In this document: positions 54,248-60,890 of the stretch, one piece after another | Layout of the letters: each line of letters starts with the position of its first letter | Position numbering within the stretch: position 1 is the stretch's first letter | Source of the DNA: Terriglobia bacterium | GTDB taxonomy: Bacteria; Acidobacteriota; Thermoanaerobaculia; Thermoanaerobaculales; Thermoanaerobaculaceae | NCBI GenBank assembly: GCA_020073245.1 | Contig: JAIQFQ010000001.1 | Coordinates: 356,001 to 420,000 of the forward strand | Reading direction: 5' to 3' | DNA: 64,000 nt | Position numbers and translations under genes: made by a program | Notes under the pieces: model-generated | The model's input: only the letters and a program-made list of their open reading frames with translations | What the model was told of the DNA's origin: nothing | Databases searched by the model: none

Positions 54248-54964
54248 CTATGTGGCGGGCTGCCGGGCCACGGAGGCCGTCGCGGCGGGAAGAGGGGTGC
54301 CGATGTTGAACCGGTAGCCGAGGTAGATCAGCGTCAAACCGATCAACTCCGTGACGTAAAGGACCTCGACGAACCCGAAGCGGGTGAACGCGCCGCCGAT
54401 GCCGGGCAGCAGCGCTCCGATGGCGATGAAGACGTTCCCCACAAACCGGTGGTGGGTCTCCCTTCGGCCCGAAAAGCGGACCGCCGAGAGGATCGCGCCG
54501 CCCACCAGAAAGATGAGGGCGTACGTGTTGATGAACGGGGAGAACGCGCGCACCCACGGCCAGACCAGCACCTTTCCCGAGAGCCGGTGTGCCTCGGCGA
54601 GGGTGGGGTTGACCGGGCTTGCCAGCACGAACGCCGAGGCCACGAGCACCACGGTCACCAGGCAGGCGGTCAGCACGTGCGCAGTCTTGCGCCGGAGGAG
54701 GAGGTACACCGTCCCTTGAGCCAACGGAGCGCCACCCAGCAGTGCGCCGGAGATGTACCACGCCCTGAAGACGCCTTCGTGCCAACCGAACACGCTGGTG
54801 AACGCCTCGGTGAACGTCCCGACCCCGTACACCAGGATTCCGATGGCCCACACCAGCAGGTGCGGTCCGTGGCCCCGGGTGAGGTAGCGTCGCAGCAGCG
54901 CCGCGGAGAACGCGAGTGAAAACAGCGTGGTGATGACCGGCAGATACAGCACTGGGCTCGGCAT
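54248..54964 (-). CDS. Seven-helix membrane protein of unknown function
   Basis: A 238-residue protein with about seven hydrophobic helices spread evenly (LYLPVITTLFSLAFSAALL; LLVWAIGILVYGVGTFTEAF; AWYISGALLGGAPLAQGTVYLLL; VLTACLVTVVLVASAFVLA; TYALIFLVGGAILSAV; VFIAIGALLPGIGGAF; VLYVTELIGLTLIYLGYRF). The spacing resembles small 7TM sensor modules, but no signalling domain is attached. Divergent from the ammonia-lyase gene across 229 bp. Confidence 0.65.
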   Translation of the reverse strand: MPSPVLYLPVITTLFSLAFSAALLRRYLTRGHGPHLLVWAIGILVYGVGTFTEAFTSVFGWHEGVFRAWYISGALLGGAPLAQGTVYLLLRRKTAHVLTACLVTVVLVASAFVLASPVNPTLAEAHRLSGKVLVWPWVRAFSPFINTYALIFLVGGAILSAVRFSGRRETHHRFVGNVFIAIGALLPGIGGAFTRFGFVEVLYVTELIGLTLIYLGYRFNIGTPLPAATASVARQPAT

Positions 54965-55155
54965 GGTCGCTCCCGGGAGCCCGCCCAGCGCTGACCGATC
55001 TCCAACTGCCCTCGATCATCGGCGCCCACGGGTCCGGCCCGTCAAACTGACCGAAACGGAGGCTCATTCCCCAATCTTGGACAAGCGTTGCGACGGAGTT
55101 CTCATGGAGGCGTCACACGCTTGTGAAAACCGGTATTATTGCCGCCGCCGTGGTT

Positions 55156-55178
55156 GACGCTCCCGCACGGGAGCCGTC
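55156..55178 (+). promoter_or_regulatory. Leader hairpin before the ammonia-lyase gene
   Basis: GCTCCC (55159-55164) pairs with GGGAGC (55169-55174) over a GCAC tetraloop, extended by GAC/GTC, ending just before the ribosome site GGAAGGA. TATTAT at 55134-55139 is a possible -10 but has no convincing -35. The hairpin could tune translation. Confidence 0.35.
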
Positions 55179-55193
55179 GGGAAGGACCACCCC

Positions 55194-56729
55194 ATGCCTG
55201 TGACCCTGGACGGACAGCATCTGACCATCGAGGACGTGGTGCACGTCGCGCGGCAAGCCGAGAAGGTGCAGCTCGCGCCCGACGCCGTCGAGCGCATCGT
55301 CAAGTGCCGCGGGATGCTCGAGAAGAAGATCGTCGCCCACGAGATCATGTACGGCGTCAACACCGGGATCGGCGAGTTCTCCGAGGTGGTGCTCTCCGAC
55401 GAGCAGGTCATGCAGTTCCAGAAGTACCTGATCTACAACCACGCCGCGGGGATCGGCGCGCCGGCCCCAATCGAGCACGTGCGTGCGGCGATGGTCTCGC
55501 GCGTCAACGTGCACGCCCGCGGCTACTCCGGCTGCCGTGTCGAGATCCCCCAGACGTATATCGAGATGCTGAACAAGGGCGTGACCCCGGTCGTGTGCGA
55601 GAAGGGCAGCGTCGGCGCGTGCGGCGACCTGGCGCCGATGAGCCAGCTCGCGCTCTCGCTCATGGGCGAAGGCGAGAGCTTCTACCAGGGCGAGCGGATG
55701 CCGACGGCCAAGGCGATGGCGAGGGCCGGGATCGCGGTCCCCGGGCTGCAGGCTCGCGACGGCCTCGCCGCCATCAACGGTTCCAACCTCATCACAGGCA
55801 TGGGCTGCCTGATCCTCTACGACGCCGACCGGTGGATCCGGCAGGCCGAGGTCGCGGCCGCGATGTCGCTCGAGGCGTTGCTCGCGAACATGAAACCGTA
55901 CCAGGGCAAGCTCCACGAGCTGCGCGGCTTCCCCGGCGCGGTCACCTGCGCCGCCAATCTGCGCCGGGTGATGGACGGCTCCGACCTCGTCACAGGCAAG
56001 CTCAAGGTCAAGGTGCAGGACGCCTATTCGATGCGCTCGACGCCGCAGGTGATCGGCGCGGTGCGCGACGCGCTGGCGTACGCCCGCAAGCAGTTCGAGA
56101 TCGAGCTGAACGGCGTGGCTGACAACCCGATCTTCGTGTGCGAAGAGAACCGCGTGCTCACCGGCGCCAACTTCCAGGGGACGCCGGTCTCGCTGCCCCT
56201 CGACATGGTCGCGGCCGGGCTCACGACGGTCTCCGTACTCTCCGAGCGCCGCCTCAACCGGCTCCTGAACCCCGCCCTCTCGGTCGGGCTGCCCGCCTTC
56301 CTCACCAAGGGCGCCGGGATGTTCTCCGGGCATATGCTCTCGCAGTACACCGCCGACATGCTGATCGTCGAGCAGCGCATCCTCTCGACGCCGTCGTGCA
56401 CCCAGTCGATCCCCGCCGCAGCCGACCAGGAGGACTTCGTCTCGATGGGGATGAACGGCGCCCTCAAGGCCAAGCAGATCCTCACGAACGCCTACGGGGT
56501 TCTGGGGATCGAGCTGATCGCGGCGGCGCAGGCGCTCGACTTCCGCGACTTCACCCCCGGCAAGGGCACACTGGCCGCCAAGGCCGCCGTCCGAAAGATC
56601 GTCGACCACCTCGATGAGGACCGCCCGCTGTTCCCGGACCACAACGCGATGATGGCCGCCGTCGAGCGTTGCGACGTCCTCACCGCGGTCGAGAAGGAGA
56701 TCGGACCACTCGCCAGCTCGTGGTCGTAG
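55194..56729 (+). CDS. hutH: Histidine ammonia-lyase homologue with Cys in the MIO triad
   Basis: A 511-residue aromatic amino acid lyase that aligns almost residue for residue with Pseudomonas HutH. Tyr53 lies in IMYGVNTGIG, His83 in YNHAAGIG, Asn195 in INGSN and Arg281 in YSMRSTPQ. The histidine-specific Glu413 is in DQEDFVSMG. The cofactor-forming triad normally reads Ala-Ser-Gly; here it is Ala142-Cys143-Gly144 (GACGDLAP), with codon TGC at 55620-55622. HAL is expected to convert histidine to urocanate and ammonia. The Glu at 413 argues for HAL rather than PAL/TAL or an aminomutase. Other hut genes are absent from the window. GGAAGGA precedes the ATG. Confidence 0.88.
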   Translation: MPVTLDGQHLTIEDVVHVARQAEKVQLAPDAVERIVKCRGMLEKKIVAHEIMYGVNTGIGEFSEVVLSDEQVMQFQKYLIYNHAAGIGAPAPIEHVRAAMVSRVNVHARGYSGCRVEIPQTYIEMLNKGVTPVVCEKGSVGACGDLAPMSQLALSLMGEGESFYQGERMPTAKAMARAGIAVPGLQARDGLAAINGSNLITGMGCLILYDADRWIRQAEVAAAMSLEALLANMKPYQGKLHELRGFPGAVTCAANLRRVMDGSDLVTGKLKVKVQDAYSMRSTPQVIGAVRDALAYARKQFEIELNGVADNPIFVCEENRVLTGANFQGTPVSLPLDMVAAGLTTVSVLSERRLNRLLNPALSVGLPAFLTKGAGMFSGHMLSQYTADMLIVEQRILSTPSCTQSIPAAADQEDFVSMGMNGALKAKQILTNAYGVLGIELIAAAQALDFRDFTPGKGTLAAKAAVRKIVDHLDEDRPLFPDHNAMMAAVERCDVLTAVEKEIGPLASSWS

Positions 56730-56733
56730 GACA

Positions 56734-56754
56734 CGGGTCCGGGGTCCGGGGTCC
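56734..56754 (+). repeat. Three-unit heptamer repeat (GGGGTCC)
   Basis: CGGGTCC, GGGGTCC, GGGGTCC start five bases after the ammonia-lyase stop, at the left end of a 305-bp gene-free stretch. Confidence 0.6.
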
Positions 56755-56782
56755 ACAAGAATCGCAACCATCCCGAGTCCGA

Positions 56783-56919
56783 TGTCATTGCGAGGAGCCC
56801 CGGCGACGCCGGGGCGACGAAGCAATCTCGGTGTTCCGATCGCAAGCGCGCAGCGCCCGTAAGATGTCCCCGAGACTGCTTCGTCGGGCCGCCTGCGACG
56901 GCCCTCCTCGCAGTGACGG
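56783..56919. repeat. 137-bp nested palindrome, ATTGCGAGGAG/GCAATCTC type (MITE/REP-like)
   Basis: The left arm, 56783-56831, reads TGTCATTGCGAGGAG ... CGACGAAGCAATCTCGG. The right arm, 56870-56919, is its imperfect reverse complement (CCGAGACTGCTTCGTCG ... CTCCTCGCAGTGACGG). Each arm folds on itself as well (CCCCGGC/GCCGGGG in the left arm). Repeats with ends of the type TCATTGCGAGGAG/CGAAGCAATCTC occur in many unrelated bacterial genomes as dispersed non-coding elements (family knowledge). Confidence 0.75.
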
Positions 56920-56943
56920 TGACTCCCCCAACGAAGACGTCGC

Positions 56944-56985
56944 GGCCGGTGGCCGGTAGAGACCGGGGTTCAGGGTTCGGGACGA
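56944..56985 (+). repeat. Continuous heptamer array before the sugar-isomerase-like gene
   Basis: Six successive 7-mers in one phase: GGCCGGT, GGCCGGT, AGAGACC, GGGGTTC, AGGGTTC, GGGACGA. The AGAGACC-GGGGTTC part recurs at 58268. Confidence 0.6.
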
Positions 56986-57034
56986 CAAAGGAAACTCCAC
57001 TCCGCCCCGCCCGAGAACGGGCTATGCTGCGAAC

Positions 57035-58243
57035 ATGCTGACGATCCGCCCGCTCGCCGCCGCTCTCAACCCACCGGCACAGGTCGCCGCAGCCGTTGCC
57101 CGCGTCGCGGAGCACCTCAACCGACGCCGGGTCGCCCACCGCTTTGTGACCGGCGAGAGCGACCTACCCGACGTTCTGCTCATCGTCACCGGGGGCACGG
57201 AGCGCCTGGCGCTCGCCGCGATCGACCGGGTGCCGGGACCGGCCCTCCTGCTGGCGCACACCGAGCTGAACTCGCTTCCCGCCGCGTTCGAGATCCTGAG
57301 CTACCTGCGCCAGCGCGGACGCAGTGGACGGATCTATCTGCTCGACGACAGCAACGACCGATCGCTCTCGCGCCTCGCCCGCCACCTCGAGGTACGTCGG
57401 CGCCTGCAGTCCGCGCGGCTGGGCCGCATCGGCGCCCCGTCGGATTGGCTCGTGGCGAGCACGCCGTCGGTGGAGCTCGTCCAGGAGACGTGGGGCCCGG
57501 CGGTCGTCGACGTTCCGATGGACGAGGTGTTCGAGGCGCTGCGCGACGCCGACTCCCGCGAGGCGGAACGCATCATGGACCACGCCATGGCGAGCGCCGA
57601 GGCGGTCCGCGAGCCGTCCCCGCTCGATGTCGCCGCCGCCGCACGCGTCACCGTAGCGCTCCGCACCGTCGTCCGCGCCCACCACCTGGACGCGTGCACC
57701 GTACGCTGCTTCGATCTTGTGACCGAGGCCGGCACGACCGGCTGTCTGGCGCTCTCGTGGCTGCAGGACGAGGGCGTCGTGGCGGGCTGCGAGGGCGACG
57801 TGCCATCTACACTTACGCTGCTCTGGATGCAGTTGACGACCGACGGGCCGGGGTTCATGGCGAACCCGCAGGACCTCGACCCGACGGCCGGCACGCTATG
57901 GCTGGCGCACTGCACGATTGCCCGCCGCCTCGTGTCGCGCTACTCGCTGCGCTCGCACTTCGAGTCGTCGCTCGGCGTCGGCATTGCGGGCGACCTCCCA
58001 CCGGGGCCGGCCACGGTGGCCCGCGTCGGTGGCGCCGACCTGCGCGCCCTGTTCGTCTCGGATGCCGACATCGTCGCCAACGGCGACAGCCCGGGGCGCT
58101 GCCGCACGCAGGTGAAGGTGCACCTCGCCGCGGACGTCCGCCAGCTGCTTGAGCGCCCGCTCGGGAACCACCACGTGCTGGCGCCCGGCCATTGGGCCAA
58201 CGACCTGCGCGAGTACCACGAGCTCTTCGTGGCCGCCGGCTAG
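57035..58243 (+). CDS. L-fucose/arabinose-isomerase-like protein
   Basis: A 402-residue protein with the two-domain layout of short fucose-isomerase-like enzymes. The N-terminal Rossmann-like part has LLIVTGGTERLAL and LAHTELNSLPAAFEILSYLR. The C-terminal part has CLALSWLQDEGVVAGCEGDVPSTLTLLWMQ, FMANPQDLD and LAHCTIARR, where CEGD and HC match metal-ligand positions of FucI-type isomerases. It is shorter than FucI (about 590). Substrate unknown. There is no ribosome site; TATGCT lies nine bases before the ATG, so a leaderless transcript is possible. Flanked on both sides by heptamer repeats. Confidence 0.65.
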   Translation: MLTIRPLAAALNPPAQVAAAVARVAEHLNRRRVAHRFVTGESDLPDVLLIVTGGTERLALAAIDRVPGPALLLAHTELNSLPAAFEILSYLRQRGRSGRIYLLDDSNDRSLSRLARHLEVRRRLQSARLGRIGAPSDWLVASTPSVELVQETWGPAVVDVPMDEVFEALRDADSREAERIMDHAMASAEAVREPSPLDVAAAARVTVALRTVVRAHHLDACTVRCFDLVTEAGTTGCLALSWLQDEGVVAGCEGDVPSTLTLLWMQLTTDGPGFMANPQDLDPTAGTLWLAHCTIARRLVSRYSLRSHFESSLGVGIAGDLPPGPATVARVGGADLRALFVSDADIVANGDSPGRCRTQVKVHLAADVRQLLERPLGNHHVLAPGHWANDLREYHELFVAAG

Positions 58244-58267
58244 AGGTTGGCCGCCGGCACCTGGTGG

Positions 58268-58344
58268 AGAGACCGGGGTTCGGGGCTCGGCACTCAGGTC
58301 TGAGTTATTGGTCCCTAATTCCTGACCCCGGACCCCTGTCTCTT
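58268..58344. repeat. 11-unit heptamer palindrome overlapping the DUF1295 gene end
   Basis: A 77-bp stretch can be read as eleven consecutive 7-mers: AGAGACC, GGGGTTC, GGGGCTC ... GACCCCG, GACCCCT, GTCTCTT. Its two ends are inverted copies of each other. The last eight or so codons and the stop of the minus-strand DUF1295 gene lie inside it. Confidence 0.65.
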
Positions 58345-59115
58345 CGGAAACCACGGCACGAGAGCGCTTGTGGTCCGCTGGTACTCGGCGTAGTCGGGAC
58401 GCGAGCGTACGGCCTGCGCCTCGGTGGCCGGGATGCCGGTGACCTTGAGCAGGAAGGCGAGCATCAGCGCGGGGCCGACGAGCGTCGCCCACCACATCGG
58501 CGAGCCGACGGCGACCAAGACGTACGCCCACCAGTGCAGCCACTCGAAGAAGTAGTTCGGGTGGCGCGAGGCGCGCCACAATCCGGCGCGACACGTCCGG
58601 CCACGGTTGCCTGGGTCGGCACGGAAGCGGGCGAGCTGCGCGTCCGCGATCGCCTCGCCGGCCACGGCGGCGACCCACACCACCACACCGGCCACGCTCC
58701 ACGCATCGAGCGTCCCCCGGCCTCCCATCGCGACCATGAACGGCACCGACAGCGCCACGGCGAGCACCGCCTGTACCTGAAAGAACACGAAGAGGCGGGC
58801 CTGAACCCGCTCCCCCCAGTGCGCACGCAGGGCCTGGTAGCGCCCGTCCTCGGGCTTGCCCAGGATGCGATCGGTGAGGAGGTGCCAGGCGAGGCGCAAC
58901 GACCAGGTCGCCGCCATCGTCGCGACCAGCGCCCGCCGGAGGGGTGGGCCGTTCCCCGCCGCCGCGTAGAGGATCGCCAGCCAGCCGAGACCCGCGGTCC
59001 ACCCGACGTCTACGAAGCCCGCATTGGTTCGGGCACGCTGGACGGCCCAGAGCACCGCCATCATCGCGGCCGCCAGCGCCCACCCCAGGAGCAGCAAGAA
59101 CCCCGGGCTCATCAC
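58315..59115 (-). CDS. DUF1295-family membrane oxidoreductase-like protein
   Basis: A 266-residue integral membrane protein with about seven helices and the signature RAGLWRASRHPNYFFEWLHWWAYVL near residue 180, as in DUF1295/steroid 5-alpha-reductase-like and isoprenylcysteine-methyltransferase-like proteins. NAD(P)H-dependent reduction of a lipid double bond is the usual guess. The C-terminal GSGVRN is encoded by the heptamer repeat. It is divergent from the carH-like gene and shares its 138-bp regulatory region; DUF1295 genes are recurrent members of LitR/CarH light regulons (family knowledge). Confidence 0.8.
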   Translation of the reverse strand: MMSPGFLLLLGWALAAAMMAVLWAVQRARTNAGFVDVGWTAGLGWLAILYAAAGNGPPLRRALVATMAATWSLRLAWHLLTDRILGKPEDGRYQALRAHWGERVQARLFVFFQVQAVLAVALSVPFMVAMGGRGTLDAWSVAGVVVWVAAVAGEAIADAQLARFRADPGNRGRTCRAGLWRASRHPNYFFEWLHWWAYVLVAVGSPMWWATLVGPALMLAFLLKVTGIPATEAQAVRSRPDYAEYQRTTSALVPWFPKRQGSGVRN

Positions 59116-59201
59116 CGGTCAAGTCTAGACCGGACCCCTCATGGAGGTCGGAGGCCGGCTCGTCGCGGCCATGGGGGCGAAATGCCAGAGGTCCTCTAAC
59201 G

Positions 59202-59232
59202 CTTTACCTTTACAGGCGAGCGGCCGCTCGCC
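59202..59232. promoter_or_regulatory. Candidate operator upstream of the carH-like gene
   Basis: Direct repeats CTTTAC-CTTTAC (59202-59213) are followed by an 18-bp perfect palindrome, GGCGAGCGG CCGCTCGCC (59215-59232), 21 bp before the ATG. CarH/LitR regulators repress their own promoters by binding operators of this kind of position. Binding by the neighbouring regulator is inference. Confidence 0.5.
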
Positions 59233-59253
59233 TCAGAGAGGTTGGGGACCGAG

Positions 59254-60198
59254 ATGGCAAAGGCGAACGGAGGTGGGCACGAGACCCCGTCACTCGACAA
59301 GCGCGCCCTCTGGTGTATGGCGGCGGTAACGACCCGCACGGGCATCGGCCAGCACACCCTGCGCGCCTGGGAGCGGCGATTCGGCTTTCCGAAGCCAGTG
59401 CGCCTGCCGTCCGGTCACCGCCGCTACACCGACGAGCAGATCGTCAGGCTCCATCTCATCGGCCAGGCGATCGCCCTCGGGCACCGCGCCGGTGACGTCG
59501 TCGGGTTGCGGGAGGACCGGCTGAAGGAACTCCTCGGCGGCTCGAATTCACGGCTCGGGGGGATGCCCGCCTCGGAGGTCCAGCTCTTGGAGAAGGTGCG
59601 CGCCTTCGACCGAGAGGGGATCGTCAGCGACCTCGCCCATGCATACGCAAGCCTGGGCCTTCGAACGTTCCTGCGCGAGAGGTTCGTGCCTCTCACCGCA
59701 GCGGTCGGCGACGCGTGGGAGGCGGGCGAGCTCGCAATCAAGCACGAGCACTTCCTTTCGGAGATCCTCGAGGACACGCTCCGGACCCTGCGCACGCCGC
59801 TCGAGCACGGCGGCCAGGGGCGGCCGGTGGTGTTCGCCACCCTCCCGGAGGAGCGCCACGGCCTGGGGGTGCAGGTGGCCGCGCTCGTCACGGCTCTCGC
59901 CGGCCGGCGCGTCCGCATCCTCGGGGCCGAGATCCCGGTGGACGAGATCTCGGGGGCCGCGCAGCACCTCGACCCGCTCGCCGTCGGCATCTCGGTGACG
60001 GCCCACACTGCGTCAGTGGTCACGGCGAAGGCACTGAACAGACTGCGAAAGCTGTTGAGCGGACGCACGGCGCTCTGGGTAGGCGGATCCGGTGCCGACC
60101 TCGTGACGGGCCTTGATGCAGAGATCCAGCGGATCATTGGGATCGAGGACCTCGAAGCCGAGCTAAAGCGGGCCGCCGCTCACGACAGCGACGCCTAG
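59254..60198 (+). CDS. carH: CarH/LitR-type MerR regulator with B12-binding light sensor
   Basis: A 314-residue transcription factor. MerR-like helix-turn-helix TLRAWERRFGFPKPVRLPSGHRRYTDEQI (35-63); a four-helix cobalamin-cap domain with the CarH signature W-x9-E-H (Trp155, Glu165, His166); and a Rossmann B12 domain with E-x-H-x-x-G (Glu200, His202, Gly205). In characterised CarH proteins adenosylcobalamin drives tetramer assembly and DNA binding in the dark, and light breaks the complex. All these residues are kept, so light sensing is expected. GGGGA precedes the ATG. The ABC transporter gene starts 18 bp later, suggesting that the transporter and lipocalin genes belong to the light regulon. 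Confidence 0.9.
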   Translation: MAKANGGGHETPSLDKRALWCMAAVTTRTGIGQHTLRAWERRFGFPKPVRLPSGHRRYTDEQIVRLHLIGQAIALGHRAGDVVGLREDRLKELLGGSNSRLGGMPASEVQLLEKVRAFDREGIVSDLAHAYASLGLRTFLRERFVPLTAAVGDAWEAGELAIKHEHFLSEILEDTLRTLRTPLEHGGQGRPVVFATLPEERHGLGVQVAALVTALAGRRVRILGAEIPVDEISGAAQHLDPLAVGISVTAHTASVVTAKALNRLRKLLSGRTALWVGGSGADLVTGLDAEIQRIIGIEDLEAELKRAAAHDSDA

Positions 60199-60216
60199 CG
60201 GGCATAGACTGTCCCC

Positions 60217-60888
60217 ATGACCGCCGTCACGGAGCTCCGCGGCGTGAGCAGGCGCTACCTGCGCGGGGACGAGGTGGTTCACGCCCTCCGTGGGGTCTCG
60301 TTCACGCTCTCCGCCGGCGAGATGGTCGCGGTCGTCGGCCCCTCCGGTTGCGGCAAGTCGACCACGCTCAACCTCATCGCCGGCGTCGACCGCCCCGACG
60401 AGGGCGAGGTGATCGTGTGCGGCACCGACCTCGCCCGCGCCGGCGAGGCCGAGCTCGTGACGGCCCGGCGCCGGCACGTCGGCATCGTGTTTCAGTCGTT
60501 CCATCTCATGCCCCACCTCACGGTCGAGGAGAACGTGGCGCTTCCTCTCGCTCTCGGGGGCCGCAGGGATGCGGTCCGGGTGCTGGACCTCCTTCGCCGG
60601 GTCGGGCTGGAGGGTAGGCGCGGCCACTTCCCGGCCGAGCTCTCCGGCGGCGAGCAGCAGCGAACCGCCGTGGCGCGCGCGCTCGTGCACCGCCCTGCGG
60701 TCGTGCTGGCCGACGAGCCCACCGGCTCGCTCGATTCCGCCTCTGGGACCGCCGTGCTCCGGCTCATGGACGAGCTACGCCGCCAGGAGGGCAGCGCGCT
60801 GCTCCTCGCCACCCACGACGAGACGATCGCCGCCGCCGCGGACCGCGTTGTTAGGATGTGCGACGGCGAGATCGTGGCGGTGCTGTAG
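60217..60888 (+). CDS. ABC transporter ATPase (LolD/AttE-like)
   Basis: A 223-residue ATPase: Walker A GPSGCGKST near 43, Q-loop FQSFHLMPHLTVEEN, signature LSGGEQQR, Walker B VVLADEPTG, H-loop ATHD. It belongs to the MacB/LolD group that powers lipid or peptide extrusion through FtsX-like permeases. It is followed 2 bp later by its permease. Confidence 0.93.
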   Translation: MTAVTELRGVSRRYLRGDEVVHALRGVSFTLSAGEMVAVVGPSGCGKSTTLNLIAGVDRPDEGEVIVCGTDLARAGEAELVTARRRHVGIVFQSFHLMPHLTVEENVALPLALGGRRDAVRVLDLLRRVGLEGRRGHFPAELSGGEQQRTAVARALVHRPAVVLADEPTGSLDSASGTAVLRLMDELRRQEGSALLLATHDETIAAAADRVVRMCDGEIVAVL

Positions 60889-60890
60889 CC

